From Lichenicola sp050954785 (lineage in GTDB: Bacteria > Pseudomonadota > Alphaproteobacteria > Acetobacterales > Acetobacteraceae): a stretch of DNA of 64,000 nucleotides. The position numbers and the translations under genes are program-made. This document shows, in pieces, positions 44,669 through 52,503 of the stretch (position 1 is its first letter; the number at the start of each line of letters is the position of its first letter). A model generated the notes under the pieces. The model saw only the letters and a list, made by a program, of their open reading frames with translations, made no database searches and was not told the DNA's origin. Location: assembly GCA_050954785.1 (NCBI GenBank), contig JBPBQO010000035.1, positions 9,481-73,480 on the forward strand, given 5' to 3'.

Positions 44669-45013
44669 TCAGGTCCTCCACCAGTCGTCCGACGTTCCGG
44701 GCGTAAAGCGAACTTCGAGATCCGGATCTATGGCGACGATCAGGTAGAGCTTACCTTGCTCGGTGCGGACCTCGGTGGGTTCGATGTGGAAGTAGCCAAG
44801 CGGATATTCGTCCTCGAGCAACAGCACAATTGATTTCGGGTCTTTTGGACGAGCCGGCTGGTTTGTGACAGAGGTCCGCCGCCTCCACCTGGCAACGGTC
44901 TTCTGGTTGATACCGTAGCGCCTTGCCAGCGCCCTCAGGCTCTCTTGACGATGTTGCATCGCTCGACGCATTGCCGCAGTCGTTTTGGCGCTGCCATGGA
45001 GAACCTGGCCCAT
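44669..45013 (-). pseudogene. IS481-type transposase, internally deleted and truncated
   Basis: The N-terminal HTH region (MGQVLHGSAKTTAAMRRAM, SLRALARRYGINQKTVARWRRRT) is typical of IS481 transposases. After LLLEDE the frame jumps straight to YPLGYFHIEPTEV, where intact members have about 45 more residues, and the protein breaks off after LYLIVAID, before most of the DDE core. The element is therefore an inactive fragment; no terminal inverted repeats were recognised. Confidence 0.85.
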
Positions 45014-45145
45014 AATGCATCCTTCCATTCACCGGATAAGAATGAACCATCGAAACCTGGGACGAAGCAGTTCAGGGCATGCTCCTGTCAAGGCAGCGAG
45101 AATAGTCGATTGATTCAGCAGGCAACGATGGATCGACCACCCGGA

Positions 45146-46795
45146 TCAGATAATCTTGCCGATCAAGATCGGCTTGGCGCCGAGCCTGGTCCAGAATTCA
45201 CATTGATGACGGGCGCTGAAGTCGTTCGACATATGAGAGGCATTCGACAGGGAGATCACCTGATCGCCAGTATCCGGTAATTTGCCGGACCGTTGGGCGA
45301 ATAGCCCGAGCGCGTCGATTATCCCGTCCGAAAGCGTGCGGCTGGCTCCAACCGGCAACGGGTCACCGGCCCCGTCATGGCCGAAGACGTAGGCAAGTTC
45401 GGCGGTGTGGGCATCGCCCGTTACGATACCGGGAGCAGTTGGTATCGGGTAGTCATGCACCGGATCCGGCTGAGCGAATTCGAATTGCAGCGTTGAAACA
45501 CGAGATTCCAGCGTGCCGCGCAAACTGGCAGCCGGGCAGCTGAAGAACTCGTCCGTTAGTATGGCGGCAAGAGTCTGCCCCGGCCTGCCGTAGCGGCTGG
45601 TCGGGTAGGCGGCGGCGATCGATGCGGCGTCGGCGCTGCCGAAATTCGCCGCAAGCGTCAGCCCAAGCTCGTCGGACGTTACCGCATAACTCTTTTTGGT
45701 CGTGGCTTCGGCGATGAAATAGGTTCCCTCGTCGGCATCAGTCATCAGCGCGACAGGGACCTGGGAGAAGGCGCCCTGGCTCAGTGCATTCGCTGGTGCG
45801 GCGGGAATAACGATGCCGTCGATGGCAGGGCCCACGGTCACGTCACTTTTCAACAGGGTCGCGACCGACACAGTCCGCAGGCAGGCTGCAGCATCGGCGG
45901 CCGTGCTGCAACCGGTCGTGCCGAGGATCGCGGCATCACTGATCTCGGCGCGAGCCAAAGTCTCCGCCGGCAGTGCCCCGACACTCTCCAGCCATACGGA
46001 CGAGAACAATCCCTTGGCAGCCGGCGATGCCATCTGCTCCACAATCGACAAGGCACCCGCGGACTGGCCGAACACGGTGACGCGCGACGGATCGACCCCA
46101 AGCGACGTGGCATTGTCGTGCACCCACCGAAGCGCCGCCTGCTGGTCGAGCAGACCGTAGTTGCCCGAAACGTGGCGCGGATCGTCGGCATCCAGTGCCG
46201 GCAAGGCCAGAAAGCCAAGTACGCCGAGCCGGTAGTTCACCGTGACGACGACAGCACCGGTCCGTTCGGCGATCTGACTTCCGTCATAGTTCGGTCCGAG
46301 GGCCGCGACGCCGAGTCCAGCACCGCCGTAGCGGAAACTGCCGCCATAGAAGAACACCAGCACCGGGCGGTTCGAGCCACCGCGATCCGGCCGGAAGACG
46401 TTCAAGGTCAGGCAGTCCTCATCAACGCCTGGGGTACCAAGTGCGGCGGTCTGCGGGCAGACAGGGCCGTATGTCGTCGTCTGTAGCGGGATCGACCAAG
46501 ATGCGTGCGGACCGGGTGGACGGAAACGCAAGGCGTCTACCGGCGCAGCGGCATAGGGAAGGCCGAGGAAGTCCGAAATATCGCCATTATGTGTGCCGAT
46601 CACGCGGCCGTTTTGCGTGTCCATCATGATATCGGACGCGTGAGCCGTCGCAAAAACTGATCCGATGGCAACGGCTGCGAGCAGCGTGGCCAGAACCGAA
46701 GCTCGTGCAGGTGATAGCGTCGACGTTCCCGGATATCGTTCGCCGTCAGGCCGCATACGATATGAAGAGATACGTTTCGGGTTCAATATATCCAT
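45146..46795 (-). CDS. Carboxylesterase family B, secreted
   Basis: A 549-residue alpha/beta-hydrolase of the type-B carboxylesterase/para-nitrobenzyl esterase group. A signal peptide (SVLATLLAAVAIGSVFA to HASD) follows a 30-residue N-terminal region; a start at 46756 would be shorter. The catalytic Ser245 lies in FGQSAGALS, the acid in DADEGTYF, and the His in GDAHTAELAYVFG. FFYGGSFRYGGAG forms the oxyanion hole. Cys pairs (CPQ-DEDC, CSTAADAAAC) could form disulfides, consistent with a periplasmic or secreted enzyme acting on ester substrates. Confidence 0.85.
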   Translation of the reverse strand: MDILNPKRISSYRMRPDGERYPGTSTLSPARASVLATLLAAVAIGSVFATAHASDIMMDTQNGRVIGTHNGDISDFLGLPYAAAPVDALRFRPPGPHASWSIPLQTTTYGPVCPQTAALGTPGVDEDCLTLNVFRPDRGGSNRPVLVFFYGGSFRYGGAGLGVAALGPNYDGSQIAERTGAVVVTVNYRLGVLGFLALPALDADDPRHVSGNYGLLDQQAALRWVHDNATSLGVDPSRVTVFGQSAGALSIVEQMASPAAKGLFSSVWLESVGALPAETLARAEISDAAILGTTGCSTAADAAACLRTVSVATLLKSDVTVGPAIDGIVIPAAPANALSQGAFSQVPVALMTDADEGTYFIAEATTKKSYAVTSDELGLTLAANFGSADAASIAAAYPTSRYGRPGQTLAAILTDEFFSCPAASLRGTLESRVSTLQFEFAQPDPVHDYPIPTAPGIVTGDAHTAELAYVFGHDGAGDPLPVGASRTLSDGIIDALGLFAQRSGKLPDTGDQVISLSNASHMSNDFSARHQCEFWTRLGAKPILIGKII

Positions 46796-46931
46796 GACGG
46801 TGACGATAACATCGTCGAACTTGATTTCGACTGGCGCTGACGTATGGAATTGTTACTTGATGGGGCCGGAACCAGCGCACACGCGCCATGTGCCGACGAC
46901 AGCAATATTCAGTTATGCCATTGGCGGATGC

Positions 46932-47699
46932 TCATACCTGCCGGGCTGCCTTCAGAATAAGTCCTGCAACGATATCTGGATGAGAGATCATCGACAGGTG
47001 GCTTGACGGTATCTCTATGGTCGCGGCACCCATCCGCTTCGCCATGAACCGTTCGAGATTCGGATCGATGGTCCGATCTTCCGTCGATACCGCATACCAG
47101 CTCGGCTTCGTTCGCCAAGCCGCATGCGTTGTCCTGGCTGCGAGAAGCTCCCGATTGAACGGTTCCTGGACGGCATGGAGTACTCGCGCCTTTGCCGGCG
47201 GTATGTCTCCGGCAAAATCACGCAAAAACGCCTCTTCGCTCAATTGCCCCCACTCGCCGGACCAGACGATGCCTGCGGAGGCCGGAGGCTTCGGATAGTG
47301 CGCTGCGAGCCCGGCATAATCCTCGCCTGCATCGGGCGCCCGTGCCGCGACATAGACAAGCGAGCTGACCTTCGGATCGATCCCGACCTCGGTTATGATC
47401 ATACCCGAGAAGGAATGCCCTACGAGCACGATCGGACCATCCTGCATTGCCAGGACACGTCGAGTCGCAGCCACACTTTGCTCGAATGTAGCCAACGGAT
47501 TCTGCACGGCCGTCGCATTCAGTCCGGCCGACTGAAGCCGTGCGATGACTTCGGACCAGCACGATCCGTCCGCAAACAAGCCATGGACCAGGACGACATT
47601 CCGCGCCTTGACCGGTACATCGGCACAAGCGCTACGAACGGAGGCCGAACTTGCAATTCCAGCGGCTGCCAGCATTCCAACGAAGTTTCGACGATTCAC
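46932..47699 (-). CDS. Alpha/beta hydrolase, probable esterase with export signal
   Basis: A 255-residue serine hydrolase: VVLVHGLFADGSCW (oxyanion), nucleophile Ser in LVGHSFSGMI, and a late His in IPSSHLSMISHPD. It resembles the plant MES-like/salicylate esterase group. I place the start at a GTG (47699) because GGAAG lies 8 bases upstream. The N-terminus NRRNFVGMLAAAGIA has a twin-arginine-type feel ahead of a hydrophobic stretch, suggesting export. The substrate is unknown. Confidence 0.78.
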   Translation of the reverse strand: MNRRNFVGMLAAAGIASSASVRSACADVPVKARNVVLVHGLFADGSCWSEVIARLQSAGLNATAVQNPLATFEQSVAATRRVLAMQDGPIVLVGHSFSGMIITEVGIDPKVSSLVYVAARAPDAGEDYAGLAAHYPKPPASAGIVWSGEWGQLSEEAFLRDFAGDIPPAKARVLHAVQEPFNRELLAARTTHAAWRTKPSWYAVSTEDRTIDPNLERFMAKRMGAATIEIPSSHLSMISHPDIVAGLILKAARQV

Positions 47700-47880
47700 G
47701 ATTACTCTTCCATATCTGAAAGGGGGAAATTGGCAGAGGCAGAATGGTTTAGGCGAAACGTGCTGAGAGCGCGAACATAAGATGTCGCCGGGAACGCTCC
47801 AGTTCATTCAATGCCATGTATTACGTGCACGCGCGCCGGTCGGACCGGGTGGTCGTGAGGCAGCAGTCAGTGTGGCTCTC

Positions 47881-48225
47881 TCAACGAGGATAGTAGTACG
47901 CGCCAGGCGCATAGACGACAGGTGGGGCCGCGTAGACTACGGGCGGTGCCACGTAGGCCACAACCGGCGGAGCGCTATAGGCAGGACGGGATGCGATACC
48001 GACGGCTGCACCGACCGCAAGACCGGCAACGGCGGCTGCAGCGGTGCTATGATGACGATAACAACATGAGCCGCCGCCGTAGTAATGACCGCCCGGTGGA
48101 CCCGAATGTATGATAGCTGCGCCATGCGGGCCCCAGTAGGCGGCGCCTTGCGCACGCGCGGGAAACACATACGTCGTTGCGGTTCCTGCAGTCAGCAATA
48201 TGGTCAGTACAAGTTTTCGGATCAT
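47881..48225 (-). CDS. Secreted Gly/Tyr/Pro-rich small protein
   Basis: A 114-residue protein with a clear signal peptide (MIRKLVLTILLTAGTATT to PARAQ). The mature part has a GGHYYGGGSCCYRHH patch, a hydrophobic AAAAVAGLAVGAAVG segment, and C-terminal repeats of APPVVYA followed by GAYYYPR. Low-complexity proteins like this are usually cell-surface or glycine-zipper-type. No function can be assigned. Confidence 0.6.
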   Translation of the reverse strand: MIRKLVLTILLTAGTATTYVFPARAQGAAYWGPHGAAIIHSGPPGGHYYGGGSCCYRHHSTAAAAVAGLAVGAAVGIASRPAYSAPPVVAYVAPPVVYAAPPVVYAPGAYYYPR

Positions 48226-48246
48226 GACGATTTACCTATCGATTTG

Positions 48247-48987
48247 TCAGGAATGGACAGGCGGCGGCGGCACTGCGTTCGATCCAAGTGCCGAGCGCAC
48301 CGGAGCGTTGAAGGCTACCCACCCCTGATCCTGGAAATAATTCTTCAGGTTCGAGGCAATCTTCGTGCTGGATTGATCTATCTCTCGATTGAGGGTTTCG
48401 CGCATTCCCAAGAGCAAACCAGCCGATCCTCCGGCCAGACCTAAGAGCTGACCGGACGCTGCCCCGGAGGCCAGTCCCAATCCAGGACCCGGCATGGCAC
48501 CTGTCGTACTGCGGGTATTGAATGTCGCCAGCTCGACAGCGGATTTGCCGCGGAGCTCCAGCAGGTCCGTGGTAAGCTGCAATGTCGCACGGCCGGCTCC
48601 GAATCCTACGATCAGGCGAAGCGCCTGGTTTCCGTCGCTTACCTTTGCAAGACGGCAACGAAGCAGGAGAGTCCTGCCGGAATAGGCCGGACCTGCGGCG
48701 GCAGCGGAGGCCGACATGACCGTCCCGCGGCCACCACCGAACTTTTGCACCAACTGTTCCTGCAGGAGTGCTGCGATGCGACCTCTTTGCATAGCGTCGG
48801 ACGAACGCTCGTTGCCATTGGCCGAATGTGCCGTAGCGTCCACCACCATAATGACGAGCCTGTCCGGCGGCACGGCGCCGTTAAATCCGGCGACACTGAC
48901 GAGCGCAGTATTGCGAGTTGAAGCGCAGCCGGAAAGAAGCAGTATTGCAAAAATGAGCGCTCGCGTCGCACCGGAAACGTTCGTCAC
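48247..48987 (-). CDS. DUF4410-type lipoprotein
   Basis: A 246-residue lipoprotein. The lipobox is LLLSGC near residue 21. The central region IVGFGAGRATLQLTTDLLELRG (read as two blocks, IVGFGAGRA and LTTDLLEL) matches the DUF4410 family. A glycine-rich, possibly membrane-inserting stretch follows (LASGAASGQLLGLAGGSAG). The gene precedes the small secreted protein by 21 bases on the same strand, so they may be co-transcribed. Its function is unknown. Confidence 0.7.
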   Translation of the reverse strand: MTNVSGATRALIFAILLLSGCASTRNTALVSVAGFNGAVPPDRLVIMVVDATAHSANGNERSSDAMQRGRIAALLQEQLVQKFGGGRGTVMSASAAAAGPAYSGRTLLLRCRLAKVSDGNQALRLIVGFGAGRATLQLTTDLLELRGKSAVELATFNTRSTTGAMPGPGLGLASGAASGQLLGLAGGSAGLLLGMRETLNREIDQSSTKIASNLKNYFQDQGWVAFNAPVRSALGSNAVPPPPVHS

Positions 48988-49104
48988 GGTTTTGGACTTG
49001 CTGGAAATCCGGTCGTGGCTCTGCTCTGCATCATTTCGGTGACTCCTGTACCGGCCAACAGATTTGTAGATGCCCGGACATAACTCCGACCATGAATATA
49101 GTTA

Positions 49105-49878
49105 TTATTTGTTCGGCGATCGCCGACGCGACTTGGACTTGTCTTTCGCCGCAGCATCCAGGATGGCGTAAACGTTGCGGTGGAACAGCTCCGTCAGCCT
49201 TTGATGGCGGTCAGTGGTGATCTCGTCCCATCCGATAGCAGCCACATGTCCATTACGCTGCGGCCGGAAATGTGACACCTGCCCCAGTATCGACATCGTA
49301 AGGAGGACACAGTCCTCATCCGCCGGGTCCTTGCCGAGCAGTCGTCCGATCAAGTCATTACATGGTTTTAAAATAAGCTTCGTTGTCGTTTGATACAGCC
49401 CCGCCCCATCGACCGGCGGATCGATTTCCGCCCGTTTCATTAGCTTGGTCCAGTTCTTGTCCCAAGGCCTTCCGGTCCGGCCAAGGTGGAGATCGGTCCA
49501 TTGATCGAGGACGACATAAAGCAACTGATAGAGCGCATCTTTGTTCAGCGTTACCGAAGACTCCGTTGCCAGGAGTGACTCTACGCGCTCGGCATTAGGT
49601 CGAAGAACCTGGTTTATCTTCTCGACGACATGCTCCAGCGCAGCTTTATACAAGCTCGGCTTGCCATCGAAATAATATGTCAAGGAGGCCAGATTGACTG
49701 CTGCATGCGCCGCAAGCTGCCGGGTACTTGCCCCCTCGTACCCCTGATCCGCGAATATCTCGATAGCAGCGAGGACAATTCGAAGTTTGGCTTCCTCGCC
49801 ACGAGACTGATTTCCGTCCCCACGCCTTGAAGCGGAGACAGACCTGCCGAGAGATTGAGGTGATGCGTCCGCGTTCAT
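49105..49878 (-). CDS. TetR-family transcriptional regulator
   Basis: A 257-residue regulator. The N-terminal HTH (about residues 30-75: RIVLAAIEIFADQGYEGAST then RQLAAHAAVNLASLTYYF) is standard TetR; the C-terminal domain resembles the CerR/DUF1956 group. An inverted repeat just upstream of the ATG is a likely operator for self-repression. Its targets may be the secreted genes downstream on the same strand. Confidence 0.86.
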   Translation of the reverse strand: MNADASPQSLGRSVSASRRGDGNQSRGEEAKLRIVLAAIEIFADQGYEGASTRQLAAHAAVNLASLTYYFDGKPSLYKAALEHVVEKINQVLRPNAERVESLLATESSVTLNKDALYQLLYVVLDQWTDLHLGRTGRPWDKNWTKLMKRAEIDPPVDGAGLYQTTTKLILKPCNDLIGRLLGKDPADEDCVLLTMSILGQVSHFRPQRNGHVAAIGWDEITTDRHQRLTELFHRNVYAILDAAAKDKSKSRRRSPNK

Positions 49879-49898
49879 GAAGCCTTCTAAGGCCGCTC

Positions 49899-49930
49899 GA
49901 TAAAATAGTCAATCGAATGACTACTTTTAT
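49899..49930. promoter_or_regulatory. Candidate TetR operator
   Basis: ATAAAA-TAGTCA (49900-49911), a 6-base spacer, then TGACTAC-TTTTAT is a near-perfect inverted repeat (TAGTCA/TGACTA exact, outer arms off by a one-base insertion). It lies about 20 bases upstream of the TetR start. Confidence 0.6.
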
Positions 49931-50054
49931 GGTTGTCGCGGAGACGACCACACGACCGGTTAGCCGATCATAGCTCACCGCAGATGCGCGCATGGCAGAG
50001 TTCAACACCTTGGTTGCTTTTCGCTCGACCTGCGCCGGTGACATGAACATGCGC

Positions 50055-50087
50055 CGGTTCGTGATCGAAGGTGTAGATCACGAACCG
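50055..50087. terminator. 12-bp perfect inverted repeat downstream of the glucosidase gene
   Basis: cggttcgtgatc, a 9-base loop, then gatcacgaaccg. It lies about 70 bases beyond the stop codon of the minus-strand glucosidase gene and upstream of the TetR gene. There is no T-run, so it could be a terminator or a protein-binding dyad. Confidence 0.45.
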
Positions 50088-50159
50088 AAAGCCAGACGCA
50101 CGATGAACCACGACCATCGCCGGCCATAACTCATCGGTTGGGTTACCGGAGTGTCTCCC

Positions 50160-52373
50160 TCAGCTCGTGAGTTGCACCTTGATTGGGCCGTGCCGCTCGA
50201 TGACGTTCAGCGCGACTTCGGTGCCGAGGCGTTGCAGATGGACGGTGGCGCGGCCGCCGCCGACTTCCAGGTTGAACAGGGTCAGTTCATCGAGGAAGGC
50301 AGGCAGTTGCGGTCGTTCGAAATGAACCGTGGCGGTCGCCGGATCGAAGCGCAGACCCAGTGTCGACTGGATCAGCGACGGGATGGTCGCCGCCGCCCAG
50401 GCCTGCGGACTGCAGGCGACCGGATACCGGACCGGACCTTCGCCGCGCTGGCGGGCGAACCCGCAGAACAGCTCGGGCAGCCTTCGCAGGTCGGCATAGA
50501 GCGAGGCGTCGAACAGGCCGGTGAACACGCGCGCGGCCTCGTCCTTGAAGCCGTACTTGGCCATGCCGATGGCGATCAGGGCGTTGTCGTGCGGCCAGAC
50601 CGACCCGTTATGATAGGCCATCGGGTTGTAGCGGGCCTCGCCGGCCGGGATGGTTCGTATGCCCCAGCCGGTGAAGAAGGTCCGGCTCATCAGCCCGGCG
50701 ACGATCCGGGCCGCCCGGTCCTGCGGCACGATGCCCGACATGAGCAGCTGACCGGCATTGGAGGAACGCACCTTGCAGGGGCGCTTCTTGCCGTCCAGCG
50801 CGATCGCGTAGGTGCCGAGTTCCTCGACCCAGAACGCGGTGTTGAACGCGGTGCGCAGCGCCTCGGCTTCACTGTCCATGCGATCGGCGAACACGGCATG
50901 ACCGAGCCGGCGGCCGATCGTCGCGGCGGCACGCTTGGCGGCATAGACGTAGCCCTGCACTTCACAGAGCGCGATCGGCCCTTCCGCCAGGGTGCCGTCG
51001 GCGTGGAAGATCGAGTCGAAGCTGTCCTTCCAGCCCTGGTTGACCAGCCCGTTCTCGTTGCGCCGGCCATACTCGACGAAGCCGTCGGCATCGCGGTCAC
51101 CGTACTTGTCGATCCACTCGATCGCCCGCTCGATGTTCGGCCATACGCGGGCAATCATCGAGACGTCGCCGGTGCGGTCGAGATAGTCGCCGGCCAGCAT
51201 GACGAACAGCGGCGTGGAATCCACGCTGCCGTAATAGTGGCGGAACGGCACCTCGCCGAGTTCGGCCATCTCGCCGTGACGCACCTCGTGCAGGATCTTG
51301 CCCGGCTCGGCGTCGGCGACCGGATCCTCGGTCTCGGCCTGGTGGCGGGCCAAATAGCCCAGTACGCCCCGCGCGATCGCCGGATCGAGCCAGAGCGTCT
51401 GCATCGCGGTGATCAGCGCGTCGCGGCCGAACGCGGTGCTGTACCAGGGCACGCCGGCATAGGGGTATGGCCCGTCCGGCTTGTCGGTCAGCAGCATGTA
51501 GATGTCGCAGATGCAGCGACGGATGGCCTCGTTGAAAATCTCGTTCGACGAGGCGATGCCGGCCGCCCGCGAGGAGGAATGCCGCAGGCTGCGCCGGGCT
51601 TCCACCATCGCGACCAGGAACGCCTCGGACACCGCGCGTTCCGGCGTGTCGGTCGGGTCGCAGGCGGTTTCGATATGGATGAGCTGGCGCTGGCCGGGCT
51701 GCAGCGTGAGGGTGAAGCGGGCGCTGGTCGCGGTAAGGCGTTCCGGCACCGGGCCGAAGCGCAGCCGGGTGGTGCGCAGCCGGTTGTCGAGCCCGTCATA
51801 GGCAAGCAGCACGGTATCGTCGCTGACGATCGGCGCACGCAGGGTGCCGTGACGCAGGCGCTTGGTGCCGCGTGCCTCGAACAGGTCGGCGAAATCGGCC
51901 CGGAACGACAGCTCGATGACCACGGTTCGTGCGACGACGTCGTAGTTGCGCACCTGCAGCCGCTCGTAGGACGTCTGCTCGCGCAGGAACACCGTGCGGC
52001 GCAGATGCAGCAGGTCGTGATCCAACGTCTTGCCGTCGATCTCGATGTCGGAATTGGTGAGGTCGCAGGAGAGCGTCGCGTTGTTCTCGCGCAAGGTGGC
52101 GCTTAGCAGGATCGGCTGGGTGCCGTTGATCGATAGCGACAGCGACGAGAGATGACGCGTGTCGAGATAGTACAGCCCGTCGGCGATACCAGGTCCGGAC
52201 AGGATGTTGCCGTTCTGATCGAACACCCCGAACAGGTCGCCGTATTTCAGGGTATGCAGCCGTCGCACCGCCATGACCGAGCTGGCGGAGACCTGAAAGC
52301 CATCGTGCGGGGCGGCCGGGTCGGATACGTCGGGTGCAAGCTGTATGGTCGGGAGGTCCGGCTGGTTATCCAA
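50160..52373 (-). CDS. Amylo-alpha-1,6-glucosidase family (glycogen debranching-type) enzyme
   Basis: A 737-residue enzyme. The N-terminal GDE-type beta-domain (TLKYGDLFGVFDQNGNI, GLYYLDTRHLSSL) is followed by an (alpha/alpha)6 barrel with PYAGVPWYSTAFGRDALI, FRHYYGSVDSTPLFVMLAG, RNENGLVNQGWKDS and YHNGSVWPHDNALIA, the typical catalytic-barrel signatures of this family. It likely trims alpha-1,6 branch points or acts on related glucosides. It is not in an obvious glycogen operon; it is divergent from ligD. Confidence 0.85.
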   Translation of the reverse strand: MDNQPDLPTIQLAPDVSDPAAPHDGFQVSASSVMAVRRLHTLKYGDLFGVFDQNGNILSGPGIADGLYYLDTRHLSSLSLSINGTQPILLSATLRENNATLSCDLTNSDIEIDGKTLDHDLLHLRRTVFLREQTSYERLQVRNYDVVARTVVIELSFRADFADLFEARGTKRLRHGTLRAPIVSDDTVLLAYDGLDNRLRTTRLRFGPVPERLTATSARFTLTLQPGQRQLIHIETACDPTDTPERAVSEAFLVAMVEARRSLRHSSSRAAGIASSNEIFNEAIRRCICDIYMLLTDKPDGPYPYAGVPWYSTAFGRDALITAMQTLWLDPAIARGVLGYLARHQAETEDPVADAEPGKILHEVRHGEMAELGEVPFRHYYGSVDSTPLFVMLAGDYLDRTGDVSMIARVWPNIERAIEWIDKYGDRDADGFVEYGRRNENGLVNQGWKDSFDSIFHADGTLAEGPIALCEVQGYVYAAKRAAATIGRRLGHAVFADRMDSEAEALRTAFNTAFWVEELGTYAIALDGKKRPCKVRSSNAGQLLMSGIVPQDRAARIVAGLMSRTFFTGWGIRTIPAGEARYNPMAYHNGSVWPHDNALIAIGMAKYGFKDEAARVFTGLFDASLYADLRRLPELFCGFARQRGEGPVRYPVACSPQAWAAATIPSLIQSTLGLRFDPATATVHFERPQLPAFLDELTLFNLEVGGGRATVHLQRLGTEVALNVIERHGPIKVQLTS

Positions 52374-52384
52374 AAATTTATCCT

Positions 52385-52425
52385 TTGCGAGCGATCATGC
52401 TCCGGCCTTGCGAGCGGTCATGCTC
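52385..52425. repeat. Two 18-base direct repeats in the glucosidase-ligD promoter gap
   Basis: ttgcgagcgatcatgctc (52385-52402) and ttgcgagcggtcatgctc (52408-52425) differ at one base and repeat with a 23-base period, about two helical turns. They lie between divergent genes, so they may be an operator array. Confidence 0.5.
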
Positions 52426-52503
52426 AGGTGGCTGCACCCCGGAGAGAACTCCACCCTCCGCAACTCCGCAACCGGCCGGTGGGCGAACACGTTGCCTCGG
52501 GTG

